Source: Chloroflexota bacterium (GTDB lineage Bacteria; Chloroflexota; Dehalococcoidia; Lucifugimonadales; UBA3495). Taken from it: DNA of 64,000 nt. Below, piece after piece: positions 50,562 to 59,532 of the stretch. Made by a program: the position numbers and the translations under genes. How positions within the stretch are numbered: the first letter of the stretch is position 1; every line of letters starts with the position of its first letter. The notes under the pieces are model-generated. The model ran no database searches and had not been told where the DNA came from. It saw nothing but the letters and a program-made list of their open reading frames with translations. The stretch spans positions 66,827-130,826 of the forward strand of contig JACZUF010000004.1 in NCBI GenBank assembly GCA_022573285.1, given 5' to 3'.

Positions 50562-51944
50562 CTAGATACCTCTCAGGAACCGGCCGGGGTTCAGGATTCC
50601 GCCGGGATCGAATCTGTCTTTGATGCGCCGCATGACGGCCAGGCTGTCGGGAGGGTCTCCCCACACATCGATGTTCCGTTTTACCGGCAGGGGACATTGT
50701 TCCACGACCGCCGTACCGCCGTACCGGCGGGCAATCTGCCGGGCCTGTTGGACCGCGTCCAAGATTGGCTGTTCCTCTTCTCGGTTGTTCGTCCGGCCGG
50801 CCATCGGGCCGTCCGAGGGCCGGGGCCAGAAAAGACGGATGCTGCCGAAACCGGGGTCGGCCATCTGCTCCGGCTTCTCTCCAGAGAGGGTTATTTCAGC
50901 GCACTCGGCGGATGTTCGCGCTGCCGATCTTGACTGGACCGACAGCTTCATGACCAGACCGGAGCCCAGGCTTATCTCCGACGGGGCGTCGGTGACCCAG
51001 CGCAGCAGCCCGTTGGAGGCAGGTCCCTCGATCCGCTGCACCGCGTTCGCCCCTTCCGCCAGGAGCAGCGCCGCAGCCTCTTCCAACCTCCGGCCGGTGA
51101 CCTTGGCACGGCCCGAAAAGAAGGCGAAGGACAAGGCAGCTTCCTCGTCTCCCAGTCCCAGGTCCTGGGATGCGGCGTGGAGGGAGTCCTGCAGCCGCCG
51201 GGAGACTCCCGAGGTGACGCAGTGGCAGCCCATGGGAGCGGCGGGCGAGTTGAGCAGCTTCCGGCCGGCCGAGATTGAGGAGGATAGGGACGGAAAAGAC
51301 GCCATCAAGGCTCCGGCTTCGGGGTCGATGGGCAAGAGCTTGAATGATGCTTCGACAATCACGCCCAGTGTGCCCAATGAGCCGGTGTACAGCTTGTTCA
51401 GGTCGTAGCCGGTCACGTTCTTAACCACCTTGCCGCCCGACCTGGTGGCCACGCCCTGAGCGCTTATCACGCCGATGCCGATGAGCCACTCCCGGGGCAG
51501 GCCGTAGGCGTAGGCCAGGGGGCCGCCCGTGCCCACGGCGAGGGTGCCGCCCACCGTGGACCGGCTGGGCAGCGCCGATTCCAGGGGGACGAATTCGCCG
51601 CCCGGCGTCAGTTGTTCCTCCAGCGACGCCAGGGTCATGCCGGCCTCGACCGTGGCGGTCATGTCGGCGGGCTGGTAGTCCACCAATTTGTCCAGCCCTC
51701 CCAGGTCCAGCACCAGGTCCGCCCGCCGTGGGACGTTGCCCAACCCCATCCTGGTGCCGCCGCCCCTGGGCAAGACGCTCACCTGCTCTGCCGAGGCCCA
51801 ACGCAGAACCTCGGAGACCTGGAGCCGGTCCCTGGGGCGCACCACGGCCTGGGGTATCAGCCCGTCGATGTCATACCCGTCAACAGACAACACGGCTGTC
51901 GCGCCCAAAAGCCCCACGAGCCGGTCACTGAGGGAAGACTCCAA
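50562..51944 (-). CDS. glcE: Glycolate oxidase FAD-binding subunit
   Basis: 460 aa PCMH-type flavoprotein. PRGGGTRMGLGNVPRRADLVLDL is the first FAD patch; FVPLESALPSRSTVGGTLAVGTGG, SGGKVVKNVTGYDLNKLYTGS and LGTLGVIVEASFKLLPI follow. The C-terminus RIKDRFDPGGILNPGRFL is the usual GlcE/GlcD ending. It is longer than E. coli GlcE (about 350 aa), with an unassigned stretch around residues 290-400. Start TTG 51944 follows AGGAG. It has no D-LDH C-lobe iron motif, consistent with the E subunit. Between glcD (76 bp upstream) and glcF (adjacent). Confidence 0.88.
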   Translation of the reverse strand: MESSLSDRLVGLLGATAVLSVDGYDIDGLIPQAVVRPRDRLQVSEVLRWASAEQVSVLPRGGGTRMGLGNVPRRADLVLDLGGLDKLVDYQPADMTATVEAGMTLASLEEQLTPGGEFVPLESALPSRSTVGGTLAVGTGGPLAYAYGLPREWLIGIGVISAQGVATRSGGKVVKNVTGYDLNKLYTGSLGTLGVIVEASFKLLPIDPEAGALMASFPSLSSSISAGRKLLNSPAAPMGCHCVTSGVSRRLQDSLHAASQDLGLGDEEAALSFAFFSGRAKVTGRRLEEAAALLLAEGANAVQRIEGPASNGLLRWVTDAPSEISLGSGLVMKLSVQSRSAARTSAECAEITLSGEKPEQMADPGFGSIRLFWPRPSDGPMAGRTNNREEEQPILDAVQQARQIARRYGGTAVVEQCPLPVKRNIDVWGDPPDSLAVMRRIKDRFDPGGILNPGRFLRGI

Positions 51945-52020
51945 TCGATACTCCTACTTGAATCAGACGGCGTTGGATACCGCAGAGAAGGTTCGAGACC
52001 CATTGCTCCCGCTACGCGGG

Positions 52021-53448
52021 TTAGATGGTCATGCCGGGGGCGGCTGGGTGGGCCGAAGGGGTGTACTGTTCCCCGTCGGGGAATATCTTGCCCGGATTCA
52101 GGTTGTTGTCCGGAGCAAAGGCCTCGCGCACCGATATCATGGCGGCCATGTCGTCATCGGAGAACACCAAGGGCATCTGCTCCTTTTTCTCCAATCCTAC
52201 GCCGTGTTCACCGGTGAGGGTCCCTCCGGCATCCACGCATATCCGCAGCACCTCGGTCCCGGCCTCCACAATCTTTTCGATGGCGCCGGGCTGGCGTTCG
52301 TCGAAGAGCAGGCAGGGATGGAGGTTCCCGTCCCCGGCGTGGAACACGTTGGCTATTGGGATGTCGTACTTCCGGCTGACCTCGGCCACCTGCCCCAATA
52401 CCTGGGCCAACTTGGTCCTAGGCACCACTCCGTCAACCAGGAAGTAATTGGGAGCGATGCTGCCCAAAGCGCCCAAAGCGCCCTTGCGGCCCACCCAGAG
52501 CTGCTCCCGTTCCTCGGCCGCTTCCGCAGTCCGCACCTGGGTTGCGCCGGTCTCCCAGAGAGCCGCCTCGACCTCGCCTCCAATCTCGTCAACCTCATCC
52601 TGCAGCCCCTCAAGTTCGATGAGCAGCACGGCCCCGGCGTCGTTGGGATAACCGGCGTCGCTGACCTTCTGCACCGCCTGGATGGTGAGGGCGTCGATCA
52701 TCTCCAGGGCGGCGGGGACGATGCCGTGCTCGATGATCGCCGATACGGCGGTGCAGGCCGACTCCACGTCGGGGAAGATTCCCAGGAAGGTGCGCACCGA
52801 TTCGGGTACCGGCAGGAGCCGGACCGCGATCCTGGTGGCGAGGCCGAAGGTGCCTTCCGAGCCTGTGAACACACCCCGGAGGTCGTAGCCCACGGTCTCC
52901 CGGGCCAGGCTGCCCAGGTTCACGACCGAGCCGTCTTCCAGCACGACCTCCAGGCCCAACACATGGTTGGTGGTGGTGCCGTAGGCCAGACAGTGGGGTC
53001 CTCCGGCGTTCTCCGCGATGTTGCCGCCCAGGCTGCAGGCCCGTTGGCTGGAGGGGTCGGGGGCGTAACGCAGGCCCAACTTGCGGACGTGGGTGTCCAG
53101 GTCCAGGTTGATAACCCCCGGTTCCACCAACGCCAGCCGGTTCTCGGTGTCCACTTCCAGGATGCGGTTCATGCGGGTGAAGGCGACCTGGATGCCGCCG
53201 GGCGGGGCGATGGCGCCGCCGCTGAGCCCGGTGCCGGCGCCGCGGCCCACCACGGGAACCCCGGCGTCGTGGGCCAGGGCAACAACCCGGCTTACCTCGC
53301 CGGTATTGGCGGGGAAAACCACCGCCTTGGGCAGCCCCCGGTCCACCGCACCGTCATATTCGAAGACCAGCAGGTCATCGGGGTGGTGCACCACGTTTTC
53401 CTTGCTGACGATGTGCTGGAGGCCGCTCAGAAATTTCTTGAAATCCAT
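52021..53448 (-). CDS. glcD: Glycolate oxidase catalytic flavoprotein subunit
   Basis: 475 aa. The FAD PCMH domain shows PVVGRGAGTGLSGGA, DPSSQRACSLGGNIAENAGG and TGSEGTFGLATRI. The C-lobe has EMIDALTI, GNLHPCLLFDER (His ligand) and GTLTGEHGVGLEKK (catalytic metal histidines), ending NNLNPGKIFP. It oxidises glycolate or a related 2-hydroxyacid to the ketoacid. ATG 53448. First gene of glcDEF on the minus strand. A very long plus-strand frame over this gene is its antisense shadow. Confidence 0.95.
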   Translation of the reverse strand: MDFKKFLSGLQHIVSKENVVHHPDDLLVFEYDGAVDRGLPKAVVFPANTGEVSRVVALAHDAGVPVVGRGAGTGLSGGAIAPPGGIQVAFTRMNRILEVDTENRLALVEPGVINLDLDTHVRKLGLRYAPDPSSQRACSLGGNIAENAGGPHCLAYGTTTNHVLGLEVVLEDGSVVNLGSLARETVGYDLRGVFTGSEGTFGLATRIAVRLLPVPESVRTFLGIFPDVESACTAVSAIIEHGIVPAALEMIDALTIQAVQKVSDAGYPNDAGAVLLIELEGLQDEVDEIGGEVEAALWETGATQVRTAEAAEEREQLWVGRKGALGALGSIAPNYFLVDGVVPRTKLAQVLGQVAEVSRKYDIPIANVFHAGDGNLHPCLLFDERQPGAIEKIVEAGTEVLRICVDAGGTLTGEHGVGLEKKEQMPLVFSDDDMAAMISVREAFAPDNNLNPGKIFPDGEQYTPSAHPAAPGMTI

Positions 53449-53567
53449 GCCTGCAATCCACTAATAAAAGATTGCCAACTTTCCGGCCGAGTCCCGTTTG
53501 AATCTCGATAGAATCACACGGATGATAGAACAATATTGGGGCCATTGCCAGGCTGGGGCTGCCTCGT

Positions 53568-53596
53568 TTGAAGGCCCTGGCGATTATAGGTATACT
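53568..53596 (+). promoter_or_regulatory. Promoter of leuB
   Basis: TTGAAG (53568-53573), a 17-bp spacer and TATACT (53591-53596). The leader to the GTG at 53683 is about 80 nt and contains no recognised attenuator. Confidence 0.65.
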
Positions 53597-53682
53597 GTGG
53601 CGGGATTTGCGGCCGGGTCCCTTTCGGACTCCGTGCGAGAGTAAACCAACACATTACGGTACAAAGAGTCAGGAGGGGCCAC

Positions 53683-54783
53683 GTGGAGTTCAACATCGCC
53701 GTTTTGGGTGGTGACGGGATCGGCCCGGAGGTGACCGAACAGGGCGTGCGCGTCTTGGAGGCCGTGGGCCGGACCTTTGGGCACCAATTCAATCTCAGCT
53801 ACGGCGATATCGGCGGAATCTCCATCGACAAGCACGGGGTTCCCCTGACCGAGGAGACCATCGGCCTCCTGGACTCCAATGACGCGGTGCTCTTCGGCGC
53901 GGTGGGCGGCCCCAAGTGGGACTCCCCCGACGCCAAGGTGCAACCAGAGCGGGGTCTGCTGGACATGCGGGCCCACATGGGAGTGTTCGCCAACATCCGG
54001 CCGGTCAAGGTCTACCCCTGGCTGGCCGAGTCCAGCGTGCTCAAGCCCCACATCATCGAAGGCGTGGACCTGGTGGTGGTGCGCGAGCTGACCGGCGGAC
54101 TCTATTACGCCTTGCCCAGGGGTAGGCGTGAGACGCCCAACGGCATGGTGGGCGAGGACACCATGCGCTACACCGAGGGCGAGATCGAACGGGTCCTGCG
54201 GGTGGGCTTCGAGCTGGCCGGGGGACGACGCAAGAAGCTGACCTCGGTGGACAAGGCCAACGTCTTGGAGTGCTCCCGGTTGTGGCGGGCCGTGGCCACC
54301 AGGCTGGGGGAAGAATACCCTGACATCGAACTGGAACACATGCTGGTGGACACCTGCGCAATGCAGCTTATCCAGCAGCCCGCCAGCTTCGACGTCATCG
54401 TGTCCGAGAACACCTTTGGCGACATCCTGAGCGATGAGGCCTCGGTGCTGGCGGCGTCCATGGGCCTGCTGCCCTCGGCCAGCCTGGCCGGAGTGCCGGT
54501 GGCCGGGCAACGCTCCGGAGGACTATACGAGCCGATCCACGGGACCGCGCCGGACATCGCAGGCAAGGGCATCGCCAACCCCACGGGCTCCATATTGAGC
54601 GTGGCGTTGATGGTCCGGTATTCTCTGGGCCTGACCGAAGAAGGCGCCGCCATCGAGCGGGCGGTGGACAGAGTGTTGGAGCAGAACACCCGCACCGCGG
54701 ACATAGCGCCCGAGGGTGCCGAACACGTTTCAACCGTTGAGATGGGCGACCGGATAATTGCCGCCATCGAGACCGGAAGTTAA
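53683..54783 (+). CDS. leuB: 3-isopropylmalate dehydrogenase
   Basis: Oxidative decarboxylation in leucine synthesis. 366 aa. It shows VLGGDGIGPEV, FGAVGGPKWDSPDAKVQPE and the ANIRPVKVYPWLAESS strand with arginine ligands. REL-TGGLYYALPRG, a VDKANVLECSRLWR lysine strand, NTFGDILSDEASVL and the NAD loop PIHGTAPDIAGKGIANP are also present. Start GTG 53683 follows AGGAGG. No other leu gene is adjacent. Length and the LPRG motif fit LeuB rather than isocitrate or tartrate dehydrogenase. Confidence 0.94.
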   Translation: MEFNIAVLGGDGIGPEVTEQGVRVLEAVGRTFGHQFNLSYGDIGGISIDKHGVPLTEETIGLLDSNDAVLFGAVGGPKWDSPDAKVQPERGLLDMRAHMGVFANIRPVKVYPWLAESSVLKPHIIEGVDLVVVRELTGGLYYALPRGRRETPNGMVGEDTMRYTEGEIERVLRVGFELAGGRRKKLTSVDKANVLECSRLWRAVATRLGEEYPDIELEHMLVDTCAMQLIQQPASFDVIVSENTFGDILSDEASVLAASMGLLPSASLAGVPVAGQRSGGLYEPIHGTAPDIAGKGIANPTGSILSVALMVRYSLGLTEEGAAIERAVDRVLEQNTRTADIAPEGAEHVSTVEMGDRIIAAIETGS

Positions 54784-54789
54784 ATTCAC

Positions 54790-54858
54790 CGCGCTACCCC
54801 CCCTGCGACACGGTCGCGAGTCTCCTCCTTCGCCGGGGGCAGAGTTAGAGTGGGGGCC
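54790..54858. repeat. Family C repeat in the leuB-exchanger gap
   Basis: CTACCCCCCCTGC...CGCCGGGGGCAGAGTTAGAG then TGGGGGCC. The right part (AGTTAGAGTGGGGGC) is identical to the end of the 4956-5038 element. Confidence 0.65.
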
Positions 54859-54918
54859 GTCTCCTCTATCCGCCAGGTTCGGATTGATGAGGCACTAGAC
54901 CAATAGGAGGATTCCCAA

Positions 54919-55989
54919 ATGGGCGGAGACCTGACGGTCGCCATAGCGGTCTTTCTGGCCAGCGCCGTAGTGGTCATATTCTGCGGCACCAAGCTGGCGG
55001 TCTACGGCGACGCCCTGGCCTCGCTGACGGGCTGGGGCCGTCTGTTCGTGGGCAGTCTGTTGGTGGCCCTGGCCACTTCGTTGCCCGAGTTGTCCACCAA
55101 CATCTCCGCCGTTCAGTTGGACCCGCCCAACCCCGAGTTGGCCGTGGGCAACGTCTTCGGCGCCAACATGCTCAATATGTTCACACTGTCCGCCGTGGCG
55201 TTGGCGTTCGGCGGCAAGCGCTTCCTGCAACAGGTGGCGCCCGAGCAAGGTTATCTGATCGTGGTGGCCGTGGTCACGACTGGGGCGGCCATCCTGTTCG
55301 CTGGTCTGCAATGGGGGGCGAACGTTGGGGAGGTCGGAATTTCTTCGATTATCTTGATAGCCCTCTTTGTTGCCGGCATGTGGTGGGTCTACAAGAACCG
55401 TCCCGACGCCGGCGACGAAGAGGGAGAAGACCCCGGAATGACCCTTCGCAAGGCCTGGGCAATGTTTGGGCTGGTTTCTCTGGGCGTGGTGATCGCCGGA
55501 TTCTTCCTGGCATGGAGCACCGACGAGATCGCCGACATCACGGGCATCGCCTCCAGCACCCTGGGCATCCTGTTGGTGTCCTTGGTGACCACCATGCCCG
55601 AAGCATCGTCCACCATTGCCGCCGCCCGCATGGGGGCCATGGACCTGGGAGTGGCCGGGCTCTACGGGAGCTGCGCGTTCAATGTCACCATCCTGTTCTA
55701 CGCCGACCCGTTCTTCCGGGACGGTGTCCTGGGCAACGCGACCGAACCGGCGCATTTTGTAGCCGGCGGCGTGGCCGTGGGTCTGATGCTGACTGGGCTG
55801 GTGCTGGTGCTATCGCGGAACCGGATCAAGTCGGCGGTTGTGGCGGTGGTATTGGCTTTGATGGCTGCCACCTATGTCGTTGGAGCGGTGGTCGTGGCGA
55901 CCGTGGGCGGCACCGAGGACGAAGAAAGTTCAAAATCCAAAACGGCGGCCCAAATGAAGGTTAAAACGGCGCGAACGCCCGGCGAATAA
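54919..55989 (+). CDS. Sodium/calcium exchanger family protein (CaCA, YrbG-like)
   Basis: 356 aa with ten helices in two inverted halves. Alpha-repeat one is ALATSLPELSTNISAVQL...GNVFGANMLNM; alpha-repeat two is SLVTTMPEASSTIAAARMGAM...YGSCAFN. These carry the ion-binding glutamates (PE) and polar residues of the CaCA superfamily. The C-terminus is a short soluble tail. ATG 54919 follows AGGAGG. It may exchange Na+/H+ for Ca2+. Its last 29 bp overlap the end of the convergent lipoprotein gene. Confidence 0.9.
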   Translation: MGGDLTVAIAVFLASAVVVIFCGTKLAVYGDALASLTGWGRLFVGSLLVALATSLPELSTNISAVQLDPPNPELAVGNVFGANMLNMFTLSAVALAFGGKRFLQQVAPEQGYLIVVAVVTTGAAILFAGLQWGANVGEVGISSIILIALFVAGMWWVYKNRPDAGDEEGEDPGMTLRKAWAMFGLVSLGVVIAGFFLAWSTDEIADITGIASSTLGILLVSLVTTMPEASSTIAAARMGAMDLGVAGLYGSCAFNVTILFYADPFFRDGVLGNATEPAHFVAGGVAVGLMLTGLVLVLSRNRIKSAVVAVVLALMAATYVVGAVVVATVGGTEDEESSKSKTAAQMKVKTARTPGE

Positions 55990-58201
55990 CCTCCTCCAGA
56001 CCCATGCGCGTCTCTTGAGCGTCAAGGGTTGCCACTGCGGCGTCCAGGGTCTCCCGGTAGCGTTCCAGAAAATCGGAACCCGCTTCGCCGGCCATCACCC
56101 GATGCCGGTATATTCCCACCGACTCGACAAGCCTGGCCTGCAGCCACTCCCCCCCTTCCATCCGGAACAGGTTGCTCAAGAAACGGCCGTTGTTTTCCAA
56201 GGAGATGGCAAGCTGGGACGACCTTTCCAGGCGGTCCTTATCGTAGGCGAAGTAGGCCATGGTCTCCACCACCAAAACCGCCTCGCCGCGGCGGTGGAAT
56301 TCGGCCAACAATCTGGCGGCCAAACCCGGCTCGGCCTGCAGCAGGCGGTACATGATCCGCCAGGGCGGGGCCAGCAACGGGTCGCTCTGCCGCACCAAAG
56401 CCAACGCCGTCTCGTTGTCACTACTCAATATCAGTGCGGCCGCCTCTGGTTGCGCCAGGATCATCCCCTCCAGGGGGACGAGAGAATCCAGAAGCAGACG
56501 CGCCGTCTCCTTGGGGGCTTCCTTGGCCCGGTCGGCCACCACCTGGAACAGGGCCTCCAGGTACGGCTCATCGATCCGAAAGTTTCCGGAGGGCTCTTCG
56601 ATCAACAGGGCGATACCCTCCCGGAGTTGCGACGGGCTGGCCGCGCCGGACGTCACGCCAAGTTTGGAGAGCAGTCCTTCAGGGTCCAAGATCGTCCGGA
56701 GCTGGAACGGTACTGGAGACATCAACCCGCGCACGGTGTCATCGGCCAATGCGGAGGTTACCGCTTTGGCCATTCTTGGGTCCCGGTCCCGGAAAAGGTC
56801 GAAGAACAGCTTCAGGTCCTCTTCCTGGCCGAGGCCCGTTTCGTCTAAGAACTTCTGCAGGTTCACCGCGCCCCAAACAGGGTGAAACCGCCCGGCCTCC
56901 AGAATGGAATCGACCTTGGCTCCAAAGACCCTAAGCCGCTCCACGAAACTGGCCGTGGCTTGCAGGGTCCGGCCCTCGGGAAACACCGCCCCACTGGCGA
57001 ATAGCTCCAACAGGACCTGGTTGTCCACGGCCGGAAGAAAGTTGACCAGGAACGGTTCTTGGGTCAGGCGGTCCGCCAGGCGCTCCGCTTGTCCGGCCGG
57101 CGAGCCCCTTGCCGGGTAGGCCACAAATCCCAGGGCCGAGGCCAGTTGTCCGGCACGCTCCAACTCGAGGGACGATAGGTAGCCGGGGTGGGCCGCGCGC
57201 AGCGTCACTTTGTCCCGAAGATATCGGCGCCAGAACTGAAAGTCCTCTTTTATCTGAGGATCGCCGATCAGGAGGTCGAACTGGACAGCCAGGTCGCGCA
57301 GCCGCTGTTTCTCCTCGGTTTCCAGCACTATTTCTGCGGTGAGCAAGACCTCTTCGGCCACTCCTGGCGACTCCAGGAACGGGTATTGTCTCAGGTCCAA
57401 GTGCTCGAATCCCAGCCATTTGCCCGCTGCCGCCCGCTCTTCTTGAGATAACGATTCGAACCAGCCCGCCGCGTCGTACCAACTGCCAAAGGGCCCGGCC
57501 GAGAGGAAATTGACCCAGTATTTCCGCAATATGGGCGGCACCAGCCGGAGGCTGCCGCCGGTGGTGTAAGGCACGTCGGCCTCCAGGCTATGAAACAACG
57601 GCTCTGGGTTGTCGATGGAGATGTCGGGCAGGTTGCGCAGCCGTTGGCGGAGCAACTCGTAATCGTCGGGAGGCTGGCCCATGAAGGCCAGGATGTCCCG
57701 GTGGTAGCTGTCCATCGCCGAAGAAAGAGCCGCGCCGTCAGGTTTGTCCCAGTTAAGGCCTGGCCTGCCTGCCACTGGAAAGCCGCCCCAAAGTGAATGG
57801 CCCAGTTCGTGAATCACGCCGATGGGGATGGCCTCGCCAACCCCGGCCCAGTCGTCGAAGCCGTAGCTGCCGAAGAAACCCGGTTCCCCCTCCATCTGGC
57901 GCAGGTCCAGGCTGCGGAGCAGTGCCTCACCCGCTTCGGTGGGCCGGTAGAGCGCCACCACCGCATCCAGGCGTTTTCTGACCCACTCCGTGGTGTCCGG
58001 ATGGGGCGCGGGCAGGGCGGCGGCAGAGCCGGGAAGAGGGATGGAACCAGTGGCGCCGGCGATGGGAAGAGGAGTAGCTAGGGCGGCGGCGGCAGTCGGG
58101 CTTGGGGTAACGGCGTTGGTAGCAACGGGAAATGTGGGCGTCGCGCTGCTGCATGCGGCCAGCAGCAGGCAGATAGCAGCGGCTGGAATCCAGCGGTTCA
58201 T
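55961..58201 (-). CDS. Large lipoprotein with HELGH zinc-peptidase-like motif
   Basis: 746 aa. A signal peptide with lipobox LAAC (Cys17) is followed by a Thr/Pro/Ala-rich linker to about residue 65, so the protein is probably anchored outside the cytoplasmic membrane. GVIHELGHSLWGG places an HExxH zinc motif at residues 131-135. The remaining 600 residues are mainly helical, with a repeated-looking Leu-rich pattern, and match no family I recognise. The third zinc ligand cannot be assigned. It lies 31 bp after a JAMM peptidase gene on the same strand and overlaps the convergent exchanger gene by 29 bp. Enzymatic activity is inference. Confidence 0.75.
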   Translation of the reverse strand: MNRWIPAAAICLLLAACSSATPTFPVATNAVTPSPTAAAALATPLPIAGATGSIPLPGSAAALPAPHPDTTEWVRKRLDAVVALYRPTEAGEALLRSLDLRQMEGEPGFFGSYGFDDWAGVGEAIPIGVIHELGHSLWGGFPVAGRPGLNWDKPDGAALSSAMDSYHRDILAFMGQPPDDYELLRQRLRNLPDISIDNPEPLFHSLEADVPYTTGGSLRLVPPILRKYWVNFLSAGPFGSWYDAAGWFESLSQEERAAAGKWLGFEHLDLRQYPFLESPGVAEEVLLTAEIVLETEEKQRLRDLAVQFDLLIGDPQIKEDFQFWRRYLRDKVTLRAAHPGYLSSLELERAGQLASALGFVAYPARGSPAGQAERLADRLTQEPFLVNFLPAVDNQVLLELFASGAVFPEGRTLQATASFVERLRVFGAKVDSILEAGRFHPVWGAVNLQKFLDETGLGQEEDLKLFFDLFRDRDPRMAKAVTSALADDTVRGLMSPVPFQLRTILDPEGLLSKLGVTSGAASPSQLREGIALLIEEPSGNFRIDEPYLEALFQVVADRAKEAPKETARLLLDSLVPLEGMILAQPEAAALILSSDNETALALVRQSDPLLAPPWRIMYRLLQAEPGLAARLLAEFHRRGEAVLVVETMAYFAYDKDRLERSSQLAISLENNGRFLSNLFRMEGGEWLQARLVESVGIYRHRVMAGEAGSDFLERYRETLDAAVATLDAQETRMGLEEVIRRAFAPF

Positions 58202-58232
58202 CAGGGATTGGCCCGGCCAATTAGCGTACGAA

Positions 58233-58646
58233 TCAGGAGACCTCGAGGGGTTCCTCGGTGACCGTTCCGTCGCTTATCTGGAATATGCGCACGGCCGGGT
58301 TGTCCACTTCCATCAACGACACAAGAACGTAGCGAACGTCGGGCCAGAGCGCGGCGGTGCCCCCAGCGATGCGCACGTCGGTATCCGAGGGATAGGCTTC
58401 GCTGCCGGTATGGGAGTGGTAAATAGCCAGCAGGTCCCAGCCGTTGTCGCCGGCCTCAGAGTCGACTTTGACCAGTTCCATAGGGTCCATTGAGAAGCGG
58501 AACGGGCTGGCCTCCACGTTGGACATTCGGTAGGCCTTCATCACCTTGCCTTCCGGCCCGGCCAGGATGCCGCAGCATTCGTTGGGCAGGTCGGCCTTGG
58601 CGTGGTCCACCATCTCGTCGATGAATTCCTGTCTGATCTGGACCAA
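58233..58646 (-). CDS. JAMM/MPN (Mov34, M67-type) metallopeptidase
   Basis: 137 aa from TTG 58646, chosen because GGAG lies nine bases upstream and the family start (VQIRQEFIDEMVDHA) begins here; a longer frame to 58688 exists. The catalytic set is Glu23 (LPNECCGILAG), His77-His79 (YHSHTGS), Ser87 and Asp90 (PSDTD), the complete JAMM+ signature. Bacterial relatives (Mec, HcyD type) remove residues from the C-terminus of MoaD/ThiS-like sulfur carriers. A sulfur carrier with an extra residue after Gly-Gly is encoded at 25471-25749, a possible substrate. Downstream, 31 bp away, is the HELGH lipoprotein gene. Confidence 0.9.
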   Translation of the reverse strand: MVQIRQEFIDEMVDHAKADLPNECCGILAGPEGKVMKAYRMSNVEASPFRFSMDPMELVKVDSEAGDNGWDLLAIYHSHTGSEAYPSDTDVRIAGGTAALWPDVRYVLVSLMEVDNPAVRIFQISDGTVTEEPLEVS

Positions 58647-58831
58647 TCGGTTAACTCCAGGGAACAAAAATCGCACGGGCCGCGTCAATGGGGATATGAC
58701 GCCGCCGTCTGGTTTGAATATAGCAGAGGAATCCTGGGGTGAACAACGGCATCAAATTATTTTGAACGTGATGCGGGAATGCGGCCCAACTAGATTTATC
58801 CAGTCCGCTCTTATGAAGAAGGTATCATACG

Positions 58832-59044
58832 ATGTTCTATTTCAAAGCGTGCGCAAAATGCCGGGGAGACCTAATCCTGGAGAAAGACACCTACGGTGAA
58901 TTCCTGAAGTGTATGCAGTGCGGGACCTTAATTGATGTCGATGAGGTCAGAGGCCATCAGTCCGTGTTGAATGGGTCTGCGTCGAATATTGTTGCTGTCC
59001 GGGCTGTGAGCGCGGCGATAGCCGAGACCGCAGTCGCCGCTTAG
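58832..59044 (+). CDS. Small zinc-ribbon protein
   Basis: 70 aa. CAKCRGDLILE near the N-terminus and CMQCG form a two-CxxC zinc ribbon, with 14-20 residues between. The rest is Ala/Val/Ser-rich. ATG 58832 has GAAGG upstream. The ribbon resembles that of the HTH protein at 34899-35327 (CGKCGGDLVLDF...CFQCG), so the two belong to one family, here without the HTH. The stop overlaps by 4 bp the end of the convergent phosphatase gene. Function is unknown; such ribbons bind nucleic acid or protein. Confidence 0.65.
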   Translation: MFYFKACAKCRGDLILEKDTYGEFLKCMQCGTLIDVDEVRGHQSVLNGSASNIVAVRAVSAAIAETAVAA

Positions 59045-59502
59045 CCTCCGGAATTATCTTCTGAGGTTTGGGCCCACTCGGCGTATCGGTGCACCGCCGC
59101 TTCTTGTTCGGGGGTCTGGACCGACCCCGGACGGAGCTCCCGCACCCGGTTGATCGCCTCGGCTGGCTCATAGCCACGGTGCACCAGGTAACAGGCCAGG
59201 ACCGTGCCGGTGCGTCCGATGCCCGCGTAACAACTGACCACCACCGGCTTCCGCTCTCCGGTCTGCCGGTCGATGAACTCGATCATCCGCTGTATCTGTT
59301 CCAGTTCTGGCGGCGTGAAATCTGGCACCGGCTCGTACATGTCCACCAGGTCAACCATGTTTCCGGTGTCCGCGGCGATGGTCCGCTCCTCCATCCGGAC
59401 CACGGCGCGGACGCCCTGACTGTGGAGAAAAAATAGGTCGTCAAAACTGGCCGGCCCCTGGGAGCCGGCCAGTTCGTCTTTCAAGACCCAGCCAAAGTTC
59501 AT
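59041..59502 (-). CDS. Dual-specificity/tyrosine phosphatase family protein
   Basis: 153 aa from ATG 59502; TTG 59511 is an alternative. The CX5R loop reads VVSCYAGIGRTGTVLACYL, with Ser in place of the usual His before the nucleophilic Cys. The general-acid region may be DMYEPVPDFTPP. It starts NFGWVLKDELAGSQGP, the opening of the archaeal/bacterial DSP (cyclin-dependent kinase inhibitor 3-like) group. It dephosphorylates protein or nucleotide phosphates. It sits between the zinc ribbon (convergent) and the YggU gene, which lies upstream on the same strand. Confidence 0.85.
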   Translation of the reverse strand: MNFGWVLKDELAGSQGPASFDDLFFLHSQGVRAVVRMEERTIAADTGNMVDLVDMYEPVPDFTPPELEQIQRMIEFIDRQTGERKPVVVSCYAGIGRTGTVLACYLVHRGYEPAEAINRVRELRPGSVQTPEQEAAVHRYAEWAQTSEDNSGG

Positions 59503-59532
59503 GAAGCGCAACTTCCCCCCTGGCCCCCTGGG

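Noticed and set aside
49245..53448. Lactate utilisation LutABC operon
   Set aside because: The gene content (two FAD PCMH proteins plus a CCG iron-sulfur protein) fits GlcDEF; LutB/LutC-type proteins are absent. The substrate is still not proven.
51688..53511. 607-codon open frame on the plus strand
   Set aside because: It lies entirely antisense to glcE/glcD, is His/Gly/Gln-rich low-complexity with no family motifs, and results from the GC-rich third positions of the real genes.
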